A stretch of 64,000 bases of DNA. It comes from AC-37 sp036389835. Its GTDB lineage: Bacteria > Actinomycetota > Thermoleophilia > Solirubrobacterales > Thermoleophilaceae. The stretch lies in assembly GCA_036389835.1 (NCBI GenBank), contig DASVWC010000105.1, forward strand, positions 166,305 to 230,304, written 5' to 3'. The position numbers and the translations under genes are program-made. Each line of letters opens with the position of its first letter. Position 1 is the stretch's first letter. Below the pieces are notes generated by a model. The model searched no databases. It worked only from the letters and a program-made list of their open reading frames with translations, and had not been told where the DNA came from. Positions 45,846 through 54,829 of this stretch are shown piece after piece.

Positions 45846-47291
45846 GTGCCCGACCTGAACTCCGAGCTGAGGCGCATCTGCGGCGACGGCAACGTCGTCA
45901 CGCACCCGCACGCCCTGCGCACCTACGAGTCCGACGGGCTGCTCCAGTACGCGGCGATCCCGCGCGCCGCGGTGCTGCCCGACAGCGCCGGCCAGGTGCG
46001 CGAGGTGGTCCGCGCCTGCCACCGCGCCGGCGTCCCGTGGGTCGCACGCGGCTCCGGCTCGGGCCTCTCGGGCGGCGCGCTCCCGGTCGAGGAGGGAGTG
46101 CTGATCGTGCTCACGCGGCTGCGCCGCATCGTCGAGGTCGACCTCCCGAACCAGCGCGTGGTGGCCGAGCCGGGCGTGACCAACCTCGCGATCTCCCACG
46201 CGGTCGCCCCCACGCACTTCTTCCCGCCCGACCCGTCGAGCCAGATCGTCTGCTCGGTCGGGGGCAACGTGGCCGAGAACTCCGGCGGCGCGCACTGCTT
46301 CAAGTACGGCTTCACCACGAACTACGTGACCGGGCTCGAGGTGGTGCTGCCGGACGGGGAGGTGGTCGAGCTCGGCGGCAAGGCGGTCGACCTGCCGGGC
46401 TACGACCTGGTCGGCGCGTTCGTCGGGTCCGAGGGCACGCTCGGCGTCGCCACCCGCGTGACGCTCCGCGTGGTGCCGCGCCCCGAGGCCGTGCGCACCC
46501 TCGTCGCGTTCTTCGGCTCGACCACCGAGGCCGGCCAGTCCGTCTCCGACATCGTCGCCGCGGGGCTCGTGCCCGGCGCCATGGAGATGATGGACCGGCT
46601 CTCGATCGAGGCCGCCGAGGGCGCCGTGCAGGCCGGCTACCCGCTCGACGCGGAGGCGGCGCTGATCGTGGAGCTCGACGGCTCGGAGACCGAGTGCGCC
46701 GCGCGCTTCGACGAGGTCGTGTCGATCTGCCGCGCCAACGGCGCGACCGGCGTGCGCGTCGCAGAGGACGAGGGCGAGCGCGAGCTGATCTGGAAGACGC
46801 GCAAGGCGGCGTTCGCCGCGATGGGCCGGATCTCGCCCAACTACTACGTGCAGGACGGGGTGATCCCGCGCACGCGGCTGCCCGAGGTGCTCGGCCGCAT
46901 CGACGAGCTGGCGGCCGCCGCCGGCCTGCGGGTGGCCAACGTCTTCCACGCGGGCGACGGCAACCTCCACCCGCTCGTGCTCTACGACGCCGCGGTGGCG
47001 GGCGAGCCCGAGCGGGCCGAGGAGCTGGCCGGCGCGATCGTGACCGCCTGCGTGGACGCCGGCGGGTCGATCACCGGCGAGCACGGCGTCGGCGTGGACA
47101 AGAAGCGCTACATGCCCAAGCAGTTCGGCGACGGCGACCTCGAGGCGTTCCAGCGGCTGCGCTGCGCGTTCGACCCCGCCGGGCTCGCCAACCCCGGCAA
47201 GGTCATGCCCACCCCGCGCCTCTGCGGCGAGGTGCCCGGCCCCTACCGCCGGCACCCGCTCGAGGCGGCCGGCGTCGCGGAGCGGATGTGA
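45846..47291 (+). CDS. glcD: Glycolate oxidase FAD subunit
   Basis: A 481-residue flavoprotein of the GlcD type. The FAD-binding half includes VPWVARGSGSGLSGGALPV, CSVGGNVAENSGGAHCFKYG and LVGAFVGSEGTLGVATRVTL. The C-terminal half contains NVFHAGDGNLHPLVLYD and GEHGVGVDKKRYM, the catalytic His region. With GlcE and GlcF it oxidises glycolate to glyoxylate and passes electrons to the respiratory chain. GTG 45846 starts the gene. Its stop overlaps the glcE start, and the whole glcDEF-aceB block is one operon. Confidence 0.92.
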   Translation: MPDLNSELRRICGDGNVVTHPHALRTYESDGLLQYAAIPRAAVLPDSAGQVREVVRACHRAGVPWVARGSGSGLSGGALPVEEGVLIVLTRLRRIVEVDLPNQRVVAEPGVTNLAISHAVAPTHFFPPDPSSQIVCSVGGNVAENSGGAHCFKYGFTTNYVTGLEVVLPDGEVVELGGKAVDLPGYDLVGAFVGSEGTLGVATRVTLRVVPRPEAVRTLVAFFGSTTEAGQSVSDIVAAGLVPGAMEMMDRLSIEAAEGAVQAGYPLDAEAALIVELDGSETECAARFDEVVSICRANGATGVRVAEDEGERELIWKTRKAAFAAMGRISPNYYVQDGVIPRTRLPEVLGRIDELAAAAGLRVANVFHAGDGNLHPLVLYDAAVAGEPERAEELAGAIVTACVDAGGSITGEHGVGVDKKRYMPKQFGDGDLEAFQRLRCAFDPAGLANPGKVMPTPRLCGEVPGPYRRHPLEAAGVAERM

Positions 47292-48403
47292 GCTACGAGG
47301 CCGTCACCGCCGCCGTCCGCGACGCCGCGGAGAAGGGCCTCCGCGTGCGCGTTCGCGGCGGCGGCACCAAGCTCGGCTGGGGCGCACCGGTGCCCGACCC
47401 CGACGTGGAGGTCGACACCCGCGGCCTCGACCGCATCCTCGAGCACAACGAGGGCGACCTCACGGCGGTGGTCCAGGCGGGCGTGCCACTCGCGCGGCTC
47501 CAGCAGGAGCTGGCGCGCGCCGGCCAGATGCTCGCGATCGACCCCGCGCCGGCCGCGGGCGCGACCGTCGGCGGCGTGCTCGCCACCGGCGACTCCGGGC
47601 CCCTGCGCCACCGTCACGGAGCGCCGCGCGACCTCGTGCTCGGCGTGACCGTCGCGCTCTCCGACGGCACCGTCGCGCGCGCCGGCGGCAAGGTCATCAA
47701 GAACGTGGCCGGCTACGACCTGGCGAAGCTGTTCACGGGCTCGTTCGGCACGCTGGGAGCGATCCTGGAGGTGGCGCTGCGGCTGCACCCGCTGCCGGCG
47801 ACCGCCACCGCGATCGGGGAGTCGGACGACCCGGGGGTCGTGGCCGCGGCCGCCGCGGCGCTGGCCCATTCCGCCATCGAGGCGCAGTGCCTCGACGTCG
47901 CGTGGGACGGCGGGGGCGGGCGGGTGCTGGTCCGGCTCGCCGGCGCGCAGGCCGAGGCGCAGGCGAGGCAGGCGGCGCGGCTCCTGGAGGAGAGCGGGCT
48001 CGAGGCGCGCACGGAGGACGGCGACGAGTCGCTCTGGGCCGTGCAGCGCGAGCGCCAGCGCGCGGCCGACGGCGGCGAGATCGTCGTGCGCGTGTCGGGC
48101 GTGCAGTCCCAGCTCGAGGACCAGCTGCGTGCGGCCGAGCGCGCCGGCGGCTCGCTCGTCGGGCGCGCCGCGCACGGCCTCACGTGGGTGCGGCTGCCCG
48201 GCGCGGACGCCGTCGAGGGCCTTCGCCGCGAGCTCGCCCCGTCGCCGTGCGTGGTGCTCGACGCGCCGCCTGAGGTGCGCGAGCGCGTGGACGTGTGGGG
48301 CGTCGCCCCCGGGGACCGGGCCGTCGCGCTGATGCGCCGGGTGAAGGAGCGCTTCGACCCCGCCGGCGCGTGCAACCCCGGCCTGTTCGTGGGGGGGATC
48401 TGA
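47288..48403 (+). CDS. glcE: Glycolate oxidase subunit GlcE
   Basis: GTG 47288 overlaps the glcD stop; the 371-residue protein starts YEAVTAAVRDAAEKG after the initiator Ser. FAD-binding signatures include RVRGGGTKLGWGAP, GATVGGVLATGDSGPLRHRHG and GGKVIKNVAGYDLAKLFTGS. It ends with VKERFDPAGACNPGLFVGG, typical of the family. The very long frame that includes it begins in a different gene and is not meaningful. It is the second FAD-domain subunit of glycolate oxidase. Confidence 0.88.
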   Translation: MSYEAVTAAVRDAAEKGLRVRVRGGGTKLGWGAPVPDPDVEVDTRGLDRILEHNEGDLTAVVQAGVPLARLQQELARAGQMLAIDPAPAAGATVGGVLATGDSGPLRHRHGAPRDLVLGVTVALSDGTVARAGGKVIKNVAGYDLAKLFTGSFGTLGAILEVALRLHPLPATATAIGESDDPGVVAAAAAALAHSAIEAQCLDVAWDGGGGRVLVRLAGAQAEAQARQAARLLEESGLEARTEDGDESLWAVQRERQRAADGGEIVVRVSGVQSQLEDQLRAAERAGGSLVGRAAHGLTWVRLPGADAVEGLRRELAPSPCVVLDAPPEVRERVDVWGVAPGDRAVALMRRVKERFDPAGACNPGLFVGGI

Positions 48404-49692
48404 TGACCACGGCCTTCGACGGCGTACGCCCGCCCGAGCCGGACACGATCGCCGACTGCGTGCACTGCGGGTTCTGCCTCCCGACCTGCCCCACGTACTC
48501 GCTCTGGGGCGAGGAGATGGACTCGCCGCGCGGCCGGATCGTGCTGATGAGGAGCGGCCTCGAGGAGGGCAGCGACCTCTCGCGCACGCTCGTGACCCAC
48601 ATGGACCGCTGCCTCGGCTGCATGGCGTGCGTGACCGCGTGTCCGTCCGGGGTCCGCTACGACGAGCTCTTCCAGGACACGCGCGGGCAGATCGAGCGCA
48701 ACTTCGAGCGCACGCCGCGCGAGCGCCTCGCGCGGCGGCTCACCTTCGAGGTGGCCACGCACCCCGGCCGGCTGCGCGCCCTGGCTCCGTTCGCCGCCGC
48801 CGCGCACGCGCTCGGGCTCCCGAGGCTGGCCCGGCGCCGCCGCGGTGGCCTGCTCGGGCGGCTGCCGCGGCTGCGCACCGCCCTCGAGCTCACCCCGGAC
48901 GCGCCCGCCCTCGGCGGCGAGGCGCCCGCGCGCGTCACCCCGGCGAGCGGCGAGCGCCGCGGCCGCGCCGGCCTGCTCCAGGGCTGCGTGCAGCAGGCCT
49001 ACTTCGGCTCGGTGAACGCCGCGACCGCGCGCGTCCTCGCCGCCGAGGGGTGGGAGGTGGCCGCCCGGACCCAGCCGCGCTGCTGCGGCTCGCTCCAGCT
49101 CCACGCCGGCGACGACGGGCCGGCGCGGTCGCTCGCGCGCGCGACGATCGCGGCGTTCGAGGACTGCGACGTGGTCGTGGCCAACGCCGCCGGCTGCGGC
49201 TCGGGGATGAAGGACTACGCCCACCTCCTGCGCGACGACCCCGCCTGGGTCCGGCGCGCCGAGGCGTTCTCCGCGAAGGTACGCGACGTGAACGAGCTCC
49301 TGGCCGAGCGCGAGCCGCGCGCGCCGCGCGGACGGGTGGACCTGCGGGTGGCGTACCACGACGCCTGCCACCTCGCGCACGCGCAGGCGGTCCGCACCCA
49401 GCCGCGCGAGCTGCTGCTCGCGATCCCCGGCCTCGAGCTGGCCGAGCCGGCCGAGTGGGAGATCTGCTGCGGCTCCGCCGGGATCTACAACATCGTGAAC
49501 CCGGAGCCGGCCGCCGAGCTGGGCGAGCGCAAGGCGCGCAACCTGCTGGCCACGGGCGTGGACACGGTCGCGGCGGCGAACCCCGGCTGCGCGCTGCAGA
49601 TCGCCGCGCACGCCGAGCGGCTCGGCCGCGAGCTCGAGGTGCTGCACCCGGTCGAGATCCTCGACCGCTCGATCGTGGCGGGCGCCGCGTGA
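48403..49692 (+). CDS. glcF: Glycolate oxidase iron-sulfur subunit
   Basis: ATG 48403 overlaps the glcE stop and gives 429 residues. Two 4Fe-4S ferredoxin motifs have Cys at 19, 22, 25, 29 (CVHCGFCLPTCP) and 70, 73, 76, 80 (CLGCMACVTACP). Two later CCG-type domains include GCVQQAYFG, RCCGSLQLHAG, YHDACHLAH and EICCGSAGIYN. It carries electrons from the FAD subunits to the membrane. It is the third gene of the glcDEF operon and its stop overlaps aceB. Confidence 0.92.
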   Translation: MTTAFDGVRPPEPDTIADCVHCGFCLPTCPTYSLWGEEMDSPRGRIVLMRSGLEEGSDLSRTLVTHMDRCLGCMACVTACPSGVRYDELFQDTRGQIERNFERTPRERLARRLTFEVATHPGRLRALAPFAAAAHALGLPRLARRRRGGLLGRLPRLRTALELTPDAPALGGEAPARVTPASGERRGRAGLLQGCVQQAYFGSVNAATARVLAAEGWEVAARTQPRCCGSLQLHAGDDGPARSLARATIAAFEDCDVVVANAAGCGSGMKDYAHLLRDDPAWVRRAEAFSAKVRDVNELLAEREPRAPRGRVDLRVAYHDACHLAHAQAVRTQPRELLLAIPGLELAEPAEWEICCGSAGIYNIVNPEPAAELGERKARNLLATGVDTVAAANPGCALQIAAHAERLGRELEVLHPVEILDRSIVAGAA

Positions 49693-51272
49693 GCGCCGAG
49701 CTGCACGCCCCGGTCGAGGGACGCGCCGCCGAGGTCCTCACCGGCGACGCGCTCGCCTTCGTCGCCGCCCTCCACCGCGAGTTCGACGGGCGCCGCGCGG
49801 AGCTGCTGGCCCGCCGCGCCGAGCGCGTCGCGCGCTGGAACGCCGGCGCCCTCCCCGACTTCCTCACCGAGACGCGCGCCGTGCGCGAGGGCGACTGGCA
49901 GGTCGCCCCGCCGCCCGCCGACCTGCGCGACCGGCGCGTGGAAATCACGGGCCCCACCGACCGCAAGATGGTCATCAACGCGCTGAACTCGGGCGCGCGG
50001 GGCTTCATGGCCGACTTCGAGGACTCGCTGTCGCCGACATGGGCGAACGTGGTCGGCGGCCACGTGAACCTCACCGATGCGATCGAGGGCACGATCGAAC
50101 ACGAGGAGAACGGCAAGTCCTACCGCCTCGGCGACGAGCGCGCCACGCTGCTCGTGCGCCCGCGCGGCTGGCATCTCACCGACCGCCACGTGACCGTCGA
50201 CGGAGCGCCCGTGTCCGCGAGCCTCATGGACTTCGGGCTGCACCTGTTCCACAACGCGCGGCGGCTGCTCGACCGCGGCTCGGGCCCGTACTTCTACCTC
50301 CCGAAGATGGAGAGCCACCTCGAGGCCAGGCTCTGGAACGACGTGTTCGTGCGGGCGCAGGAGTCGCTCGGCCTCGACCGCGGCACGATCCGCGCGACGG
50401 TGCTGATCGAGACCGTGCCCGCCGCCTTCGAGATGGAGGAGATCCTCTACGAGCTGCGGGAGCACTCGGCGGGCCTGAACGCGGGGCGCTGGGACTACAT
50501 CTTCAGCATGATCAAGTGCTTCCGCGACCGGCCCGAGTTCCTGCTGCCGGACCGCGCGAGCGTGACGATGACCGTGCCGTTCATGCGCGCGTACACGCTG
50601 CTGCTCGTGCGCACCTGCCACCGCCGCGGCGCGCACGCGATGGGCGGCATGTCGGCGGTGATCCCGAGCCGGAAGGACGCGAGCGTGAACGAGAAGGCGT
50701 TCGCCGCCGTGCGCTCGGACAAGCAGCGCGAGGCCGGGGACGGCTTCGACGGCACCTGGGTCGCGCACCCCGACAGCGTGCCGGTCGCCATGGAGCAGTT
50801 CGACGCCGTGCTCGGCGAGCGCCCCAACCAGGTCGACCGCCGGCGCGACGACGTGCTGGTCGCCGCGTCCGACCTGCTCGACGCGGGGTCGGCCGGCGGT
50901 GAGATCACCGAGGCCGGGCTGCGCAACGACGTGAACGTCGGCATCCAGTACATCTCGTCCTGGCTGCGCGGCAACGGCGCCGCCGCGATCAACCACCTGA
51001 TGGAGGACGCGGCCACCGCCGAGATCGCCCGCTCGCAGGTCTGGCAGTGGATCCGCCACGGGGCCGAGATCGACGGCCGGCGGATCACGCCCGAGCTGGT
51101 GCGGCGGATCGAGGACGAGGAGCTCGAGCGGATCCGCGCGGAGGTCGGCGACGAGTTCTTCCACTCGCGGGGCCGGCCCCAGGAGTCGCGCGCGATCTTC
51201 GAGGACGTCGCCCTCAGCGACCGCTTCCAGGACTTCCTGACGGTGCCGGCGTACGAGCGGCTCGAGGGCTAG
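49689..51272 (+). CDS. aceB: Malate synthase A
   Basis: GTG 49689 overlaps the glcF stop and gives 527 residues, the usual length for isoform A. Signatures include INALNSGARGFMADFEDSLSP, VRPRGWHLTDRHV, FYLPKMESHLEARLWNDVF, ATVLIETVPAAFEMEEILYEL and MIKCFRDR with catalytic residues, and the closing helix QVWQWIRHG. It condenses glyoxylate with acetyl-CoA to malate, so the product of GlcDEF is used at once. The operon suggests growth on glycolate or C2 units. No isocitrate lyase lies in the window. Confidence 0.93.
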   Translation: MSAELHAPVEGRAAEVLTGDALAFVAALHREFDGRRAELLARRAERVARWNAGALPDFLTETRAVREGDWQVAPPPADLRDRRVEITGPTDRKMVINALNSGARGFMADFEDSLSPTWANVVGGHVNLTDAIEGTIEHEENGKSYRLGDERATLLVRPRGWHLTDRHVTVDGAPVSASLMDFGLHLFHNARRLLDRGSGPYFYLPKMESHLEARLWNDVFVRAQESLGLDRGTIRATVLIETVPAAFEMEEILYELREHSAGLNAGRWDYIFSMIKCFRDRPEFLLPDRASVTMTVPFMRAYTLLLVRTCHRRGAHAMGGMSAVIPSRKDASVNEKAFAAVRSDKQREAGDGFDGTWVAHPDSVPVAMEQFDAVLGERPNQVDRRRDDVLVAASDLLDAGSAGGEITEAGLRNDVNVGIQYISSWLRGNGAAAINHLMEDAATAEIARSQVWQWIRHGAEIDGRRITPELVRRIEDEELERIRAEVGDEFFHSRGRPQESRAIFEDVALSDRFQDFLTVPAYERLEG

Positions 51273-51299
51273 CGCCGCGGCGGCCCGGGGCCCGGCCCG

Positions 51300-53237
51300 C
51301 TAGCGCAACTCCACGCCGGGCCGCTTGAGCGCCAGCGATCGGGTCGCGACCCACGGCCGCCGCCGGCCGTCGGTGAACTCGAAGACCGCGTGCGCCGCGA
51401 TGCAGCCGCGCTTGGTGAGGCGGCGATCGGCCGCGCGGTCGAGCGTGAGCGACACGTAGTTCACGCGGCCGGCGCGGATGCGGAAGCTCTGGCGCGCGAT
51501 GGTCGCGCCCGGCGTCGTGAGGCAGCGGGCGGGGGCGGCCGCACTCGTGGGCTCGGTGCCTCCGGGGCCGGCGCGCCCGGTGGCGGTGCGCAGCCGCGCG
51601 GTCCCCTTGCAGGGGCGCGACTCGGTCCAGGCGCAGCGCACGGTGAGCCGCAGGGAGCGCCCCGGGCGCACCTTGGTCGGCCGCCAGCGCGGCGTCCCCT
51701 CGGCGACGACCTCGCAGTCGAGCGCCACGTCGTCGGCGTAGTCGGCGTCGACGGTGTCCTCCCCGTCCCCGCAGAGCGCCTGGTCGGCGCCCGAGAACTG
51801 GATGATGTGGCTGTGGTTGACGCCGGACGAGTCGCGCAGGTCGAACGAGTCGTTGCCGGAGCCGCCGATCACGTAGTCGTCGCCCCTGCGGCCGGTGATC
51901 ACGTCGTGGCCGGGGCCGGCGTCGATGAAGTCGTCGCCAACTACGCGGGTGCTCTCGGCCGCGCCGCGCTCGCGGTGCGAGTCAACGCCGCCGTCGATCA
52001 CGTCGTCGCCCTCGCCGCCGACGATCACGTCGCTGTCGCCGCCGCCCACGAGCTGGTCCGGGCCGGGCCCGCCGACGATCACGTCCTCGCCCAGGAAGCC
52101 GTCGACGGCGATCGGACCGGCACCGGCGACGATCCGGTCGTCCCCGGCCGTGCCCTCGATCCGCTCCACGTCGCCCGCGGCGCTGTCGCCCTCGCCCGCG
52201 ACGGTGCGCTCGGCGGTGCGCAGGTCGATCGTGACCGGCTCCCCGCGGCTGCGGTAGCTCAGCGTGTCGGAGCCCTCCCCGCCCGCGTGCACGTCCGCGC
52301 CCTCGCCGCCGTCGAGCAGGTCGTCGATCCTGCCGCCGGTCAGGGTGTCGTCGCCGGGCCCGCCCTCGAGCGTGTTCCCCCGCAGCCCGAGCCAGGTGAG
52401 GTTCATCTCGTCGGCGGCCGTGAGCGTGTCGTCGCCCTCGGCGCCGCGCAGCAGCGGGCCGCCCTGGAGCACGTCGTCGCCCGGCCCGCCGTCGGCCACC
52501 CGCGCGCCGCTCACGATCCGGTCCTCCCCGTCGCCCCCGGCGATCGCGGCCCGCTCGCCGGCCGCTCCGATCGTGTCGCCGCCCTCGTCGCCGAAGATCC
52601 GCGCCTCGCCCGCGCCGCCGCCGTCCACGAGGGCGTCGTCGCCGGGCCCGCCGTGGATCTCGTCGATCGACCCGCCGCCGTCGATCGAGTCGTTTCCCGG
52701 GCCGCCGTGGAGCGTCTCCTCGGTGTACGCGAAGGCGGAGCCCAGGATCGAGTCGTCGCCCGGCCCGCCGTCGGCCGTGTCGGCCTCCTCGATCCGGTCG
52801 TTGCCCTCGCCCCCGAGCGCCACGGCGCCGTTGCGCTCCTTCTCGTCGCCGCCGCGCGAGAAGCGCAGGACGTCGTCGCCGTCGCCGCCGATCAGGGTCA
52901 CGTCGGTCCAGAGCGAGCGGATCGTGGCGGTGTCGGCGCCGTCCCCCAGGTCGATCGTGAGGCGGTCGACCCGCCCGCTCGCGGCGAGGCGGCAGGCGAT
53001 CAGCCCGGTGCTCGCCGTCGCGCAGCCCGGCCCGGGGGTCAGCGGCGCTCCGCGGTCCCGGAAGACGAGCGTCGTCCCACCCGCCACGGACAGCTCGACG
53101 CGGTTCGCCTCGAGCGGCGCGGCGGTCAGCGCGAACGACGCGCCGTCGCCGGACACGACCGACGCGCTCGCCGCGGAGGGCGAGAGCAGGCACGCGACGG
53201 CGAGGGCCGCCGCGATCGGCGCGGCGCGCAGGGGCAC
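51300..53237 (-). CDS. Secreted calcium-binding repeat (RTX-type) protein, first copy
   Basis: GTG 53237 gives 645 residues with a signal peptide (PIAAALAVACLLSPSAASA). The body consists of hemolysin-type nonapeptide repeats such as GGDGDDVLRF, GGPGNDSIDGG, GGEGADVHAGG and GGEGDDVIDGG, which form a calcium-dependent parallel beta roll. A C-terminal domain (RVNYVSLTLDRAADRRLTKR) is shared with the second copy at 54830. It is exported and probably on the cell surface. No enzymatic module is visible. Confidence 0.85.
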   Translation of the reverse strand: MPLRAAPIAAALAVACLLSPSAASASVVSGDGASFALTAAPLEANRVELSVAGGTTLVFRDRGAPLTPGPGCATASTGLIACRLAASGRVDRLTIDLGDGADTATIRSLWTDVTLIGGDGDDVLRFSRGGDEKERNGAVALGGEGNDRIEEADTADGGPGDDSILGSAFAYTEETLHGGPGNDSIDGGGSIDEIHGGPGDDALVDGGGAGEARIFGDEGGDTIGAAGERAAIAGGDGEDRIVSGARVADGGPGDDVLQGGPLLRGAEGDDTLTAADEMNLTWLGLRGNTLEGGPGDDTLTGGRIDDLLDGGEGADVHAGGEGSDTLSYRSRGEPVTIDLRTAERTVAGEGDSAAGDVERIEGTAGDDRIVAGAGPIAVDGFLGEDVIVGGPGPDQLVGGGDSDVIVGGEGDDVIDGGVDSHRERGAAESTRVVGDDFIDAGPGHDVITGRRGDDYVIGGSGNDSFDLRDSSGVNHSHIIQFSGADQALCGDGEDTVDADYADDVALDCEVVAEGTPRWRPTKVRPGRSLRLTVRCAWTESRPCKGTARLRTATGRAGPGGTEPTSAAAPARCLTTPGATIARQSFRIRAGRVNYVSLTLDRAADRRLTKRGCIAAHAVFEFTDGRRRPWVATRSLALKRPGVELR

Positions 53238-53323
53238 GGGTCCAAGGTAGTCGCGGCGACCGGCCCTCGCCAACGCGACCAGCGGTAGTTGCGTCTCGGG
53301 TCCGTGTTCCTACGCTGGACTCG

Positions 53324-54820
53324 ATGCGGATCTCGAGGCGACAACTGGCCGGGACGGGTGCGATCGCGCTCGTGGCCGCGAGCGCGGCGGGCGGCGGCGC
53401 CGGCGCGCAGGACCGCTTCGAGCAGTCGGACCGCGAGACGCGGCTGCTCTCGCGCGCGGCCGGCGGCGGCTTCCCCAACGGTGCCTCGCGCAACCCGGCG
53501 ATCTCGCAGGACCGCCAGCTCGCGCGCGCGGCCGCCTACGAGTCCGACGCCTCCGACATCGTGAAGGGCGACTCGAACGGCGTCACCGACGTCTTCGTCG
53601 TCCACCGCAAGCGGCCGTACAGCCTGAACGGCGAGCCGTGGCGGGCGGCCGCGACCGTGCTCGCCTCGCGCAGCTCCGGCGGCGCCGCCGCGAACGGGGC
53701 GTCGACCAACCCCGACATCTCCGGCGACCGCGAGCACGCCCCGCGCTGCGTGGCGTTCCTCTCGGACGCGACGAACCTCGTCAAGGGCGACACGAACCGG
53801 CGCCGCGACGCGTTCGTTCACGACCTGGCCACCCGCCGCACCACCCGCGTCTCGCTCACGCGCTCCGGCCGCCAGTCGAGCGGGACCGCCTCCGAGGTCC
53901 GGATCGACGGCGGCTGCACGCGGGTCGCGTTCGTCTCGGACGCGTCCGGTCGCCGCCAGGTCTACCTGCGCGACCTTCGCAAGGGCACGACCACGCTGGT
54001 CTCGCGGAGCCGCGGCGGCCGGGCCGGCAACGCCGACTCCTACGACATCGCGCTCTCCAAGCGGCGCTCCGGCGGGGGGCCGGCCGATGCGGTCGCGTTC
54101 ACCTCCGAGTCCACCAACCTCCACTCCGCCGACCGCACCGGGACGCGCGACGTGTACGTGCGCCGCGGCGGCAGCCTGCTGCTCGCGTCGGTCACGGCGA
54201 AGGGGCGGCCCGGCAACGGCCACTCGGACCAGCCGGCCCTCTCCGACGGCGGGAAGTACGTCGCGTTCCGCACCGAGGCGACCGACGTCCTCAAGGGCGA
54301 CCGCAACCCCGGCTCGGACGTGGTCCGCGCGCTGGTCGGGCGGCCTGGCACCGCGCGCTGGGTCTCGAAGTCCCAGGCGGTCAACCAGCCCGGCGACGCC
54401 CCCTCGGCCAACCCCGCGATGGGCGCGCCCGGCTCGCCGGTGATCTTCGAGTCGCTGGCGAGCAACCTCCAGTCGACCGTCTCGTCGAGCTTCGCCGACC
54501 GCAACCAGTCCGGCGACGTCTTCTACTGGAACCACGTCTCCTTCAACGTGTCGCTCCAGTCGCGCGACTCCGACAACGAGATCCCGAACGTGCCGCAGCG
54601 CTCCAGCTTCGGACACGTCGCGCACGCGCCGGCGCTCGACCCCGCGACGTCGAGCCTCGGCAACTACATGCTGTTCGACGCGGCCTACCCGCTGATGGAC
54701 CTGCCGGTCGCGGCGAGCGACCTGCCGCAGTACGCGGGGCAGCCGCGCGCCGCGGCCACGGCCTCGCACGAGCGGCCCGAGCTGCGCCAGGTCTACCTGC
54801 GCTACATCGGCCGCCGCTAG
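53324..54820 (+). CDS. Secreted TolB-like beta-propeller protein
   Basis: A 498-residue protein with a twin-arginine-type signal (MRISRRQLAGTGAIALVAAS). The mature part repeats blade elements with a DASDIVKGDSNGVTDVFV, DATNLVKGDTNRRRDAFVHD and ESTNLHSADRTGTRDVYV pattern, the mark of WD40-like/TolB propellers. The last blade region ends near RPELRQVYLRYIG. It lies between the two calcium-repeat proteins and is divergent from the first. Its ligand is unknown. Confidence 0.72.
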   Translation: MRISRRQLAGTGAIALVAASAAGGGAGAQDRFEQSDRETRLLSRAAGGGFPNGASRNPAISQDRQLARAAAYESDASDIVKGDSNGVTDVFVVHRKRPYSLNGEPWRAAATVLASRSSGGAAANGASTNPDISGDREHAPRCVAFLSDATNLVKGDTNRRRDAFVHDLATRRTTRVSLTRSGRQSSGTASEVRIDGGCTRVAFVSDASGRRQVYLRDLRKGTTTLVSRSRGGRAGNADSYDIALSKRRSGGGPADAVAFTSESTNLHSADRTGTRDVYVRRGGSLLLASVTAKGRPGNGHSDQPALSDGGKYVAFRTEATDVLKGDRNPGSDVVRALVGRPGTARWVSKSQAVNQPGDAPSANPAMGAPGSPVIFESLASNLQSTVSSSFADRNQSGDVFYWNHVSFNVSLQSRDSDNEIPNVPQRSSFGHVAHAPALDPATSSLGNYMLFDAAYPLMDLPVAASDLPQYAGQPRAAATASHERPELRQVYLRYIGRR

Positions 54821-54829
54821 GCACGCGGG

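Noticed and set aside
45095..47287. Upstream part of a 1102-residue plus-strand frame leading into glcE
   Set aside because: The segment overlaps the hydrolase and glcD genes in other frames; only the glcE part from 47288 is credible.
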